A stretch of DNA of 64,000 nucleotides from Actinomadura_C sp036008685 (GTDB taxonomy: Bacteria; Actinomycetota; Actinomycetes; Streptosporangiales; Streptosporangiaceae). Below the pieces are notes generated by a model, which saw only the letters and a program-made list of their open reading frames with translations, searched no databases and was not told the DNA's origin. The stretch's first letter is position 1; every line of letters begins with the position of its first letter. The stretch lies in NCBI GenBank assembly GCA_036008685.1, contig DASYNF010000195.1, forward strand, positions 9,477 through 73,476, given 5' to 3'. The translations under genes were made by a program, and so were the position numbers. Shown here in pieces: positions 53,671-61,778 of the stretch.

Positions 53671-53886
53671 TCAGCCGGGGAGGGGAAACGTCGAGAGGGT
53701 GATCACGCGGATCCGGTCACCGTCCGGCCCCTCGTCCAGGGCGAGGTTGACCCGCTGCCCGAACCGCAGCAGCCGGAGCCCGCCGGCCTCGAAGGCCACC
53801 GCGTCGAAGTCGAGCTGCGTGCCGTCGTCGAGGAGCACGCTGCCTGAGCGGGCCGCGGCGTCATAGGTCCGCACTGTCCCCTGCAT
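53671..53886 (-). CDS. Small cold-shock-domain-like protein
   Basis: 71 residues, MQGTVRTYDAAARSGSVLLDDG followed by a second beta-rich half ending ITLSTFPLPG. The pattern GTV(x)5(A/R)SGSVLLDDG resembles a divergent OB/cold-shock fold without the usual RNP1 and RNP2 aromatics. Such proteins occur beside cofC in actinomycetes as far as I recall. It begins 37 bp downstream of the cofC stop on the same strand. Confidence 0.72.
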   Translation of the reverse strand: MQGTVRTYDAAARSGSVLLDDGTQLDFDAVAFEAGGLRLLRFGQRVNLALDEGPDGDRIRVITLSTFPLPG

Positions 53887-53923
53887 GCCCGTCACCCTAT
53901 CCGCCCGCGCGGTACGGGCACGT

Positions 53924-54592
53924 TCATGAGGCGAGGGCCGGCAGCAATGCCGCGACGGCACTGGTGCGGACGCCGGTGCCGAGGTCGAGGGCGGCCAGCA
54001 GGTCGTCGAGGGTGTCCACATCTCGCCGGATGCTGTCGATGCCCTCGATCGCCAGCTCGCGTGCGCCCTGCGCGCGGTGGGTCTCACGGGAGGCCGTGCC
54101 GAAGGCAGGGGAGAAGGCCGCCCCGGGGGGAGCCGCGTAAAGCGTCGTGCCGATCCCGGCCGCGTCGGGGACGAAGGCCGTGCCCCCGTGCGATGCGGCA
54201 TGTTCCAGCACCCGGGACAGCTCTGCGGGACGCAAGGCCGGCAGATCCGCCGAGAGGGCCGCGACTCCCGCGTCCGGCGCCGTCCGCCGCGCCAGTTCGG
54301 CGCCGAAGGACAACGCCGGGTTCAGGCCCGCGTCGGGCTCGTCGGGCACGACCCGCGCGCCCAGGTCCGTGAGTTCGCGCGCGGCCAGGGGATCGTCGGT
54401 CACGACGACGACCGCCCTGACCCGATCACTGCGAAGCGCGGCCGCTACGGTGTCGGCGGCCACCGAAAGGGCGAGCGCCTCCCGGTACGGGCCCGCGGCC
54501 GCGGACATGCGCGTCTTGGCTCTGGCCAGGACCTTGACCGGAACGACGAGGGACCACAGGAGGTCGGGCGTACTGAAAGCTGCAGTAGACAT
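53924..54592 (-). CDS. cofC: 2-phospho-L-lactate/PEP guanylyltransferase CofC (FbiD)
   Basis: 222 residues, nucleotidyltransferase fold starting LWSLVVPVKVLARAKTRMS. Landmarks are VVVVTDDPLAARELTDLGARVVPDEP, GLNPALSFGAELAR and LSADLPALRPAEL (metal-binding Asp). In actinobacteria it activates phosphoenolpyruvate with GTP for coenzyme F420 synthesis. Its presence implies F420 production. It is divergent from plsC. Confidence 0.9.
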   Translation of the reverse strand: MSTAAFSTPDLLWSLVVPVKVLARAKTRMSAAAGPYREALALSVAADTVAAALRSDRVRAVVVVTDDPLAARELTDLGARVVPDEPDAGLNPALSFGAELARRTAPDAGVAALSADLPALRPAELSRVLEHAASHGGTAFVPDAAGIGTTLYAAPPGAAFSPAFGTASRETHRAQGARELAIEGIDSIRRDVDTLDDLLAALDLGTGVRTSAVAALLPALAS

Positions 54593-54635
54593 GGCAACTC
54601 GACACTATGCGGACGCAACCGCGACACTTGAGGAC

Positions 54636-54656
54636 ACCCCGTGCTTGGGGTTTTTT
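54636..54656 (+). terminator. Short hairpin plus T6 just before the plsC ribosome site
   Basis: acccc (54636-54640) pairs with ggggt (54647-54651), and T-run 54651-54656 follows directly, touching AAGGAGG of plsC. It has the form of an intrinsic terminator or attenuator inside the plsC leader. Confidence 0.5.
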
Positions 54657-54669
54657 AAGGAGGACGGGC

Positions 54670-55416
54670 ATGAGCCACGGCTATTCGCCACTCTGGCGGA
54701 AGATGTCGATCGCCATCCTCCGCCCGCTGCTGTACCTACTGCTCAAGCGGGACTGGAGGGGGAAGCGGAACGTGCCCGGGGAGGGCGGGGTCATCATCGC
54801 CGCCAATCACCTGTCCTGGGCTGACCCGCTGGCCCTGGCCCACTTCGTCTACGAGTCGGGTCGCTATCCTGTCTACCTCGCCAAGTCTCCCCTGTTCGAT
54901 GCCAAGGTCGTCGGGCCGGTGCTCCGCAACACCGGCCAGATCCCGGTCTTCCGCGACCGGGCCGACGCCGGGGAGGCGCTCAAAGCGGCCGAGCAGGCCC
55001 TGCGCGCCGGAGAGTGCCTGATCTTCTATCCCGAGGGCACCTGCACCCGTGACCCCGACCAGTGGCCGATGACCGGCCAGACCGGTGTGGCCAGGCTGGC
55101 CCTGGCGACGGGCGCGAAGGTCGTGCCCGTCGCGCACTGGGGGGCCCAGGAGCTCTGGCCCTACGGCACCAAGAGGATCCGGTTGTTCCCGCGCAAGACG
55201 ATGCACGTCGTCGCCGGGCCGGCCGTCGACCTGTCGGGTTACGCCGGTCGTCCCATCGACAAGACGGTGTTGCGGGCGGCCACCGGTGAGATCATGCGTG
55301 CGATCGCCGGACTGGTCGGGGACCTGCGCGGCGCCGAGCCGCCGGAGCGGCCGTACGACCATCACAGGGCGATCCAGGAACGGCGGGACAAGATCAAGAG
55401 GGAGCGGGCTTCGTGA
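54670..55416 (+). CDS. plsC: 1-acyl-sn-glycerol-3-phosphate acyltransferase
   Basis: 248 residues of the PlsC family. Catalytic box NHLSWADPLA (NHxxxxD variant), GQIPVFRDRADAGEAL, and FYPEGTCTRDPDQWPM. Adds the second acyl chain to lysophosphatidate; a first hydrophobic stretch (SIAILRPLLYLLL) anchors it to the membrane. AAGGAGG lies seven nt before ATG 54670. The stop overlaps gpsA, and plsC-gpsA-ddl run in one direction. Confidence 0.93.
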   Translation: MSHGYSPLWRKMSIAILRPLLYLLLKRDWRGKRNVPGEGGVIIAANHLSWADPLALAHFVYESGRYPVYLAKSPLFDAKVVGPVLRNTGQIPVFRDRADAGEALKAAEQALRAGECLIFYPEGTCTRDPDQWPMTGQTGVARLALATGAKVVPVAHWGAQELWPYGTKRIRLFPRKTMHVVAGPAVDLSGYAGRPIDKTVLRAATGEIMRAIAGLVGDLRGAEPPERPYDHHRAIQERRDKIKRERAS

Positions 55417-56435
55417 CGGGCACGACCAGAGCGGCAGTGATGGGTGCGGGGTCATGGGGCACGGTGTTCGCCAAGATCCTGTGCGACGCCGGCGGGGAGG
55501 TGACCCTCTGGGGTCGGCGCCCCGAGACCGTGGAGGCCGTGAACGCTCGGCGGGAGAACCCCGCCTACCTACCGGGGGTGACTCTTCCGGACGGACTGCG
55601 CGCGACCCTCGATCCCGCGGAGGCGCTCAAGGGGGCCGACTACGTCCTGCTGGCCGTGCCATCGCAGACCCTGCGCCGCAACCTGGTGGAGTGGACTCCG
55701 CTGCTGCCCGACGAGGCGGTGCTCGTCAGCCTGATGAAGGGCATCGAGCTCGGGAGTTGCCGGCGGATGTCCGAGGTGATCCACGAGGTCGCCGGCGTAC
55801 CGGAGGAGCGGGTCGCCGTCATCAGCGGTCCCAACCTCGCTCGTGAGATCGCCGCCGGGCAGCCGGCGGCCACCGTGGCCGCGTGCACGGACGAGCGGAC
55901 CGCGCAGCGGCTGCAGGCCGCCTGCATGACGCCGTACTTCCGGGTCTATACCAACACCGACGTGATCGGTTGTGAACTCGGCGGCGCGGTCAAGAACGTC
56001 ATCGCGCTGTGCGTGGGCATCGCCGCCGGGATGGGGTTCGGTGACAACACCCGGGCGCTCCTCATGACCCGTGGCCTGGCCGAGATCGCGCGGCTGGGCG
56101 CCGCGCTCGGCGCCGACCAGCACACGTTCGCCGGGCTCGCCGGGCTGGGCGACCTCGTCGCGAGCTGCAGTTCGCCGCTGGCGCGCAACCGGACCTTCGG
56201 CGAGAACCTCGGCCGGGGCATGACCCTGGAGGAGGTCATCGCGGCCACGAAGCAGACCGCCGAAGGCGTGAAATCCTCCAAGGCCGTGCTCGAGCTCGCA
56301 CGCAAGCACAACGTCGAGATGCCCATCACCGAGGTCGTGGCCGCGGTCATGCACGATGGGATGCCGATCGCCGAGGCCGGTGACCGGCTGATGTCGCGCT
56401 CTCCCAAACCTGAGCGCTACGGGGTCGATGGCTGA
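55413..56435 (+). CDS. gpsA: NAD(P)-dependent glycerol-3-phosphate dehydrogenase
   Basis: 340 residues. NAD fold AAVMGAGSWGTVFAKIL; substrate/catalytic region SGPNLAREIAAGQPAA, ELGGAVKNVIALCVGIAAGMGFGDN with the catalytic Lys, and AGLGDLVASCSSPLARNR. It makes glycerol-3-phosphate for phospholipids, matching its partner plsC. GTG start overlaps the plsC stop by 4 bp. Confidence 0.96.
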   Translation: MTGTTRAAVMGAGSWGTVFAKILCDAGGEVTLWGRRPETVEAVNARRENPAYLPGVTLPDGLRATLDPAEALKGADYVLLAVPSQTLRRNLVEWTPLLPDEAVLVSLMKGIELGSCRRMSEVIHEVAGVPEERVAVISGPNLAREIAAGQPAATVAACTDERTAQRLQAACMTPYFRVYTNTDVIGCELGGAVKNVIALCVGIAAGMGFGDNTRALLMTRGLAEIARLGAALGADQHTFAGLAGLGDLVASCSSPLARNRTFGENLGRGMTLEEVIAATKQTAEGVKSSKAVLELARKHNVEMPITEVVAAVMHDGMPIAEAGDRLMSRSPKPERYGVDG

Positions 56436-56525
56436 TGCGTGCTCGTCCGTGACCTCCGGATACCTCCGGATACGTAGAGTACGCAGGTGGGCGATCGGTC
56501 CTGATCGCCGGTAAGGTCGGTCCTC

Positions 56526-57635
56526 ATGTCCGAGCAGTCCAAGATTCGCGTTGCCGTGGTGTTCGGCGGGCGCAGTTCCGAGCACGCCATCTCCTGCCTC
56601 ACCGCCGGCAGCGTCATGGCCGTCATCGACCGCGACCGCTATGAGGTCGTGCCGATCGGCATCGCGCCCGACGGCCGCTGGGTGCTCGCGCCCGCCGATC
56701 AGAACCTCGCCGTCGAAGGGGGCCGGCTCCCGGAGGTGGACTCCTCCGGCGCGGCGCTCGCGCTGCCCTTCGACCCCGCCGTCCGCGGGCTCATGGTGAT
56801 CGAGCCCGGCCGGGTCCCGCGGACCCTCGGTGACGTGGACGTCGTCCTGCCGCTGCTGCACGGCCCGTACGGGGAGGACGGCACCCTCCAGGGGATGCTG
56901 GAGCTGGCCGGTGTGCGCTACGTCGGCGCGGGCGTGCTGGCGAGCGCCGTGGGCATGGACAAGGGCTTCATGAAGGTGGTCTGGGCCGGTCAGGGCCTGC
57001 CCGTCGGCCCCTACGTCGTCGCCACCGACCGTGACTGGCGCCGTGAGCGCAAGCGGGTCATCGACGAGATCAAGGAACTCGGCCTGCCGGTCTTCGTGAA
57101 GCCGGCCCGGGCGGGGTCGAGCATGGGGATCAGCAAGGTCGGCTCGGAGGAAGAGCTCGAGGCCGCGATCGAGGCCGCTCGCGAACACGACCCCAAGGTG
57201 ATCGTCGAGGCCGCGATCGAGGGCCGCGAGATCGAGTGCGGCGTGCTCCAGGGGATCGGCGACGACCCGGCGGAGGCCAGCCTGCCGTCCGAGGTCAACG
57301 TCGCGGCAGGTCACGACTTCTACGACTTCGAGGCGAAATATCTCGATGAGGGACTTCGGCTGGACATCCCGCCGAACCTGCCGTCCGAGGTGATCGAGGA
57401 GGTGCGGCGGATGGCCGTACGGGCCTTCGACGCCCTGGGCTGCGAGGGACTCGCCCGGGTCGACTTCTTCTACACGGCCGACGGCCGGCTGCTGCTGAAC
57501 GAGATCAACACGATGCCCGGGTTCACCCCGGCCTCGGCGTTCCCGAAGATGTGGGCGGCCACCGGCCTGGACTATCCCGAGCTCGTGGACCGGCTGATCC
57601 AGACCGCCCTCGACCGCCCCCTCGGCCTACGCTGA
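56526..57635 (+). CDS. ddl: D-alanine--D-alanine ligase
   Basis: 369 residues, ATP-grasp. VVFGGRSSEHAISCLTAGSV, LHGPYGEDGTLQGMLELAG, FVKPARAGSSMGISKV, YDFEAKYLDEGLRLDIP and LLNEINTMPGFTPASAFPKMW. The EAKY tyrosine typical of D-Ala-D-Ala specificity is present, so it is not a VanA-type D-Ala-D-Lac ligase. A TAAGGT box ends eight nt before the ATG and no ribosome site is evident, suggesting a leaderless start. Confidence 0.96.
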   Translation: MSEQSKIRVAVVFGGRSSEHAISCLTAGSVMAVIDRDRYEVVPIGIAPDGRWVLAPADQNLAVEGGRLPEVDSSGAALALPFDPAVRGLMVIEPGRVPRTLGDVDVVLPLLHGPYGEDGTLQGMLELAGVRYVGAGVLASAVGMDKGFMKVVWAGQGLPVGPYVVATDRDWRRERKRVIDEIKELGLPVFVKPARAGSSMGISKVGSEEELEAAIEAAREHDPKVIVEAAIEGREIECGVLQGIGDDPAEASLPSEVNVAAGHDFYDFEAKYLDEGLRLDIPPNLPSEVIEEVRRMAVRAFDALGCEGLARVDFFYTADGRLLLNEINTMPGFTPASAFPKMWAATGLDYPELVDRLIQTALDRPLGLR

Positions 57636-57722
57636 CCCGCTCCCGCTCCTCCCGTCATCTCCCGTCATCTCCTGTCGTGATCTTGCGGTCGTCCGCGCGG
57701 GGGTGGAGTGCCGGGAGGGTGC

Positions 57723-59591
57723 TCAGAACGGGATCCAGGCCCGTTCCCTCAGGTCGTGGACGTCGTCGGCGCGCAGTCCGGCCTCCGACATGGTCCACAG
57801 CGTGTCGCCGATGACGAGCGAACGGCGGATGGCCGACCGGGGATGGCTCACGGTGCCGAGCCTGCGAATGCCGTGGGCGCTCACCAGCAGGGCCAGCGCC
57901 GTGCCCTTCCCGTCATCGGACGTGATGGGCATGACGGCGAGCCCCGACCGGGGCCGGAACAGGAACGCGTGCGGGTCGAACTCGGTCTCGCTGCTCGTAC
58001 CCGGGAGCTGGAACCTGGCGAGCCGCTTCGGCCTGCCGGTCACGTCGAACAGCGACACCTGCGTGCCGAGCCGGCGCCCTCCGGCGCTCGCCTCCTGGCC
58101 CACCCCCAGGAGACGTCCGTCGCCCGCCGGGTGCAGATACGCCGAATAGCCGGTGATCTTCAGCTCGCCGGTGACCTTCGGCCGCGCAGGGTCCCGTAGG
58201 TCGATCGTGTAGAGCGGGTCCACCTGCCGGAAGGTCACGACATAGCCGGAGGCGCCGAGGAAGCGCACCGAGTGGACGCGCTCGCCCTCGCCGAGCCCGC
58301 CCACGCTGCCCATGACGTCGAGCCGTGGTCCGTGCTGGGCGAGCACGTGGACCGCGCTGACGGACCGGCCGTCGCCGGGGGCGCTCGTGGTGGCGACCCG
58401 CAGCCGTCCCTCGTGCTCCGACAGCGAGTACTGGTTCAGCAGGGTGCCCGGCACCGAACCGGACGCGGCGTAACGCGGCCGCCCCGGCCTCGTGACGTCG
58501 AACCGGTGGATCTCCGTCCGTACGTCCCGCGGGGCCACCGCGGGACCGCCGGCGCCTGTGGCGGCGCCCGGGCCGGTGGTGCCGGAGATGTAGAGGCTCG
58601 ATCCGGTGCCGTACACGGTCCGCCCGTCCGTCACCACGCTCACCGGGTCGGCGTCGCCGATGTCGCGGCCGAGGTTCACCGTGAGCACGCTGAGCAGTGC
58701 GGTCCCGGTGTGGTCACGTGGATGGCTCACCCGCTCGCACGGCACCCGCAGGCGCCGCCGGGTCGCGCCGCTCGTCACCTCATAGGCGGGCAGCCACGCC
58801 TCCAGCGGGGCGCGCCGTACCCTCTCGCGGTTCCGGACGGTGGCGGCCTCGCCGGAGCCGCCCTGCCGCCAGATCGGGAAGTCGATGTGCGGCGTGGAAC
58901 GGAGCACGACGCGGGCGGTCGAGCCGGTCTGGCGGGCGTCGACGTACTCCCCGTCAGCGGCCAGAGAGCCGATGACACGCGGCGTGCCGGCCAGGTCCAC
59001 CAGGAGCAGCCGCAGCCGCGGCCCGCTGGGCGAGGTGTCCGGGCGGACGCCCTCCTCCAGGGCGAACCGATGCTCCGGCGCGATGACCATTGCCCGGTCG
59101 CCGCTGAGCAGCAGGTCGGCGGCCGCCCACGAAGGGCCCTGCCCCGACAGCGCCAGCGTTCCGGTGATCTTGCGGGTGGCCGGGTCGATGACGTTGAGCC
59201 GGCCGCGGGCCACCGCCACGATCCGGCGGCCGTCGGTCTTGATCAGGTCGGGTTCGTCGACGCCGGCCTCATGGACGTTGGTGCCCGAGTGATCCGGCGC
59301 CCCGGCCTGGGATCGGTTCGGGGGAAGGGCGCCGGCGGCGTCGTCCCGGCCGGACTCGGCGCCCGGGATCCTCCCACGGGCCATGCCGAAGGGGCCGCCC
59401 GGCAGGCCGTACGGCCCGACCTGTTTCCCGGCCGCCGACCGCAGCGCCGACAGCAGCCCCGCGCAGCCGTCGTGGCCGACCAGCCGCATGGGTGAGGCGC
59501 CGGCAGGGGAGGAGTTCGGCACCTGGTGGCCGGTGCAGCCGGTGACCAGGGCCAGTGCGGTGAGGGGGAGCCATCGACCTGGAGCGCCCAT
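57723..59591 (-). CDS. Beta-propeller domain lipoprotein
   Basis: 622 residues. N-terminus MGAPGRWLPLTALALVTGC is a lipoprotein signal with lipobox VTGC. The mature part begins with a disordered Gly/Pro stretch, then the family signature GTNVHEAGVDEPDLIKTDGR of secreted beta-propeller (Beta_propel) proteins, and repeated blades (RLLLVDLAGTPRVIGSL, VHSVRFLGASGYVVTFRQVDPLYTIDLRDP, VSLFDVTGRPKRLARF). Function unknown. ATG 59591 has AAGG upstream; an upstream in-frame start would put 16 residues before the signal. Confidence 0.88.
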   Translation of the reverse strand: MGAPGRWLPLTALALVTGCTGHQVPNSSPAGASPMRLVGHDGCAGLLSALRSAAGKQVGPYGLPGGPFGMARGRIPGAESGRDDAAGALPPNRSQAGAPDHSGTNVHEAGVDEPDLIKTDGRRIVAVARGRLNVIDPATRKITGTLALSGQGPSWAAADLLLSGDRAMVIAPEHRFALEEGVRPDTSPSGPRLRLLLVDLAGTPRVIGSLAADGEYVDARQTGSTARVVLRSTPHIDFPIWRQGGSGEAATVRNRERVRRAPLEAWLPAYEVTSGATRRRLRVPCERVSHPRDHTGTALLSVLTVNLGRDIGDADPVSVVTDGRTVYGTGSSLYISGTTGPGAATGAGGPAVAPRDVRTEIHRFDVTRPGRPRYAASGSVPGTLLNQYSLSEHEGRLRVATTSAPGDGRSVSAVHVLAQHGPRLDVMGSVGGLGEGERVHSVRFLGASGYVVTFRQVDPLYTIDLRDPARPKVTGELKITGYSAYLHPAGDGRLLGVGQEASAGGRRLGTQVSLFDVTGRPKRLARFQLPGTSSETEFDPHAFLFRPRSGLAVMPITSDDGKGTALALLVSAHGIRRLGTVSHPRSAIRRSLVIGDTLWTMSEAGLRADDVHDLRERAWIPF

Positions 59592-59647
59592 GAGCCTTGG
59601 ACGATGGCCGTGCCCCACCGGTTCCGCAGCCGCGGACATCGCCCGGT

Positions 59648-59674
59648 GGGACCTTACGGGACCTTACGGGACCT
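59648..59674. repeat. 10-bp tandem repeat, 2.7 copies
   Basis: gggaccttac at 59648-59657 and 59658-59667, then gggacct. Confidence 0.92.
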
Positions 59675-60108
59675 CAAAAGCCCGGAAACGAGTCCGAAAA
59701 CCGCAGGGCCGAAGCTCTCCTCAGGCACGCCCAGCTGGAGAAGGGACCGTTTCCGTGTTTCCCCACTCGCCGCGCCACCGTGGAACGCCCAGGCCGTACC
59801 CGGCCATGACCGATGGCATCCGGAGATCCCCGCCGTGGCGGAAATGATCATGGGCGGATCGGTGCGGATGGGGTGCCAGGGCCGGGGAGACCTTGATGAG
59901 GGGGATCCGGTGGCGGACGCCGTGCTCAGCGGGCCGATCACGATCGAGGCACGGAGCCGGGGACTGCCGAGCGGCCGCGATGGCCGGCTGGATCGACCTG
60001 CGGGTCAATCTCACCAAACGTGGTGTCGAGCGGTTCGATGTCAACGGCCCGATACTCATGCCCGGCCCCGGCCCCGGCCCCGATGCCCTGTAGGTCGTGA
60101 ATCGCATG

Positions 60109-60153
60109 GCCGTACGGGCCGGAAGCCGTACGGGCCGGAAGCCGTACGGGCCG
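60109..60153. repeat. 16-bp tandem repeat, 2.8 copies
   Basis: gccgtacgggccggaa at 60109-60124 and 60125-60140, then a partial third copy to 60153. A run of ccccgg hexamers lies at about 60061-60083. Confidence 0.92.
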
Positions 60154-60204
60154 AAAAACGAAGCCCCCGCTGGGGAGTGGGGCCCTGTGACCTGGTGAGG
60201 GAAC

Positions 60205-60384
60205 TTACAGGCTCAGTTCGCCGGCCCTGATGCGGCCGACCAGGCGGCCGAAGTCCGCCGCAGAGACGGTCAGGTGGCCCGCGCCCGGGTTCTTACTGTC
60301 CCGAACACCGATAGCGCTGGAGAGCCGTGCCACTTCGACACAGGCTCCTTCCTGTGCACCACTACGGCTGGACTTCCTCCACAC
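60205..60384 (-). CDS. DUF397 protein
   Basis: About 59 residues: WRKSSRSGAQEGACVEVARL, then GVRDSKNPGAGHLTVSAADF and GRLVGRIRAGEL. This is the DUF397 pattern (W-KSS-S, CVEVA, RDSK). DUF397 genes normally follow a DUF5753 helix-turn-helix gene in actinomycetes and form regulatory pairs. No ATG is in frame; GTG 60384 is the best start. It lies just downstream of the ruined DUF5753 gene, so it has lost its usual partner here. Confidence 0.8.
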   Translation of the reverse strand: MWRKSSRSGAQEGACVEVARLSSAIGVRDSKNPGAGHLTVSAADFGRLVGRIRAGELSL

Positions 60385-60392
60385 CGGGGTAC

Positions 60393-60704
60393 TTATGCCA
60401 TGGCCTCCATGACCTGCTTGATCAAGTCTCGTGATGGTCCCTAGGTCTGCCGTCCGCGCCCGGATGCGCGCCGGCAGACCTAGGGACCACTCGTATCCCG
60501 ATGTTGGGCGACTCCGACGCTTCCAAAAGCCGGGCGAGCCGGCGCCGCATGGCTTTCGGACCGCCGGCGTACTCCGGTAGCTGGATAAGGCCGGGGGCCC
60601 GCGGCCTCGCCGGAAAGTCCCCGTTGAGTGCGGTGAAATCGCAGGCTGTAGGCCATCCATCCCCAGATCGAAGTTCTTGGATTCGGTGGCGGATTGGTGG
60701 CCAC
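60393..60704 (-). pseudogene. Degraded HTH-DUF5753 regulator
   Basis: Three scraps in order: SIWGWMAYSLRFHRTQRGLSGEA (N-terminus before the HTH), then in another frame GLIQLPEYAGG followed by MRRRLARLLEASESPNIGI and RVVPRSAGAHPGADG (DUF5753), and in a third frame TLIKQVMEAMA, the normal tail, ending at TAA 60393. The HTH core and much of DUF5753 are missing. Where DUF5753 homology stops, after GADG, the sequence becomes the inverted copy of what came before (60436-60488). It is beyond repair by one frameshift. Confidence 0.75.
60436..60488. repeat. 17-bp perfect inverted repeat inside the DUF5753 pseudogene
   Basis: Arms 60436-60452 and 60472-60488 are exact reverse complements with a 19-base spacer. 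The junction coincides with the end of DUF5753 homology. Confidence 0.9.
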
Positions 60705-60831
60705 GGAAAACTCCCTCGGTACCAGCCTGTTTCAGATGTTCCAAGAGACGTGGGCACAATAGTCGCCGACCCGCACCCTTGTCTCTGAAAGTGAGAACAC
60801 GCAAGGGCGGCAAGAAACGGGCACAACTCCG

Positions 60832-61236
60832 GTGGAAACTGGCAAAATGCGGCTAGAAGTCACTCTGGTCCCCGTTCCGCAGTCGGTGAGCATCGCCCGG
60901 GTCTTCGTGCGTCACCAGCTCATCAGCCTCAGGTACGCCGACCTGATCGACAATGCGGGTCAGATCGTGTCGGAGCTGGTCACCAACGCCATCGCGGCGA
61001 CGGCGTCCGACGACCCTCGGACACAAGGGCACATCAAGCTGTACCTCGGCCCGGATCATGGCCGGCCGCTGCTCGAGGTCTGGGATTCGTCGCCACTGAT
61101 GCCGGTGATGAAGGAGCCGGACTTCGTATCCGAGTGCGGCAGGGGCCTGCACATAGTGAAGTCACTCGCCGTGCGGTTCGGATATCACGAGACCGAGAAA
61201 GAGGGAGGGAAGATCGTATGGGCGCTGCTCGCGTGA
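60832..61236 (+). CDS. ATP-binding protein, anti-sigma-factor-kinase-like (HATPase_c_2)
   Basis: 134 residues (or 129 from ATG 60847). GHKL ATPase motifs: N-box IVSELVTNAI, G1 LEVWDSSP and G2 GRGLHIVKSL. The family includes RsbW/SpoIIAB-type kinases and the single-domain ATP-binding proteins that accompany DUF5753/DUF397 pairs in actinomycetes. It is divergent from that (ruined) pair here. No membrane segment; cytoplasmic. A palindrome at 61334-61361 may be its terminator. Confidence 0.85.
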   Translation: METGKMRLEVTLVPVPQSVSIARVFVRHQLISLRYADLIDNAGQIVSELVTNAIAATASDDPRTQGHIKLYLGPDHGRPLLEVWDSSPLMPVMKEPDFVSECGRGLHIVKSLAVRFGYHETEKEGGKIVWALLA

Positions 61237-61333
61237 AGGGCATTTCCCGGGTGACCCGTAAACGGAATTCCCCCCATGTAAGTGCGGTCACGCGTTGAGG
61301 TTGTGCCGACTGCCGCGGCGCTATGCGCCGAAA

Positions 61334-61361
61334 GTGGCCCCGTCCGATCGGACGGGGCCAC
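61334..61361. repeat. 28-bp perfect palindrome
   Basis: Arms 61334-61345 and 61350-61361 are exact inverted repeats around gatc, itself palindromic. It is 97 bp after the HATPase stop and at the point where GNAT homology ends in the minus-strand pseudogene. Confidence 0.92.
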
Positions 61362-61675
61362 CCAGTAGCCGACTTCTCCCACCAGGTCGTGTTCGTCCAC
61401 CGTCACGAGGCCGCAGGAGCCGAGCACTCGGTCGTCGGCGGAAACGATGGCGAACGGAGCGCCCTGGTGCGATGACCACTGTTGCTCCGCGAGCTCACCG
61501 ACGAAGCCGGTCGCGTGTCGCCCCTCGTACGGCACGGGGATTCTCGTCCACCGCTGGATGCTGCCGTCTTGGCATGCCTCAACACGGCACTGGCGTCACG
61601 CGGCGCCCATGCCCGCAATGTCACGAGGCCGTCCGTCAGCGTGGGCGGGGCACTGGGCCAGGCCAGCGCGGTCAT
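61340..61675 (-). pseudogene. GNAT acetyltransferase, frameshifted and truncated
   Basis: From ATG 61675 the frame gives PPTLTDGLVTLRAWAPRDAS, a normal GNAT N-terminus. Homology then shifts frame (EACQDGSIQRWTRIPVPYEG, GAPFAIVSADDRVLGSCGLV, GEVGYWVAP), implying one lost base at about 61579 (ttgag from ttggag). The protein ends at GYWVAP, before the acetyl-CoA-binding R-x-x-G-x-G/A loop, where the 28-bp palindrome begins. It cannot be functional. Confidence 0.75.
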
Positions 61676-61778
61676 CTGTGCCTCTTTTGATGTTCGTGCG
61701 GCCGGCGCACCGGCCGGCGCGTCGTCTCCACGGCGGCGGGAAGCGGGAGGGGCCGCACGGGGTGACCGGACACCACCC

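Larger units (their letters stand above)
59592..60204. other. 613-bp region with short tandem repeats and no clear gene
   Basis: Contains 10-bp, 6-bp and 16-bp tandem repeats. A 37-residue plus-strand frame at 59980-60093 (MAGWIDLRVNLTKRGVERFD...) has good GC3 but ends in Pro-Gly repeats and is not recognised. An ATG-led frame upstream of it is not supported. I call no gene. Confidence 0.4.

Noticed and set aside
57653..57680. ctcccgtcat repeats after ddl as a CRISPR-like or regulatory array
   Set aside because: Only two and a half 10-bp copies without spacers; simple slippage.
59980..60093. 37-residue frame MAGWIDLRVNLTKRGVERFD...
   Set aside because: Good GC3, but it ends in a Pro-Gly repeat made by ccccgg hexamers and has no ribosome site or recognised homolog.
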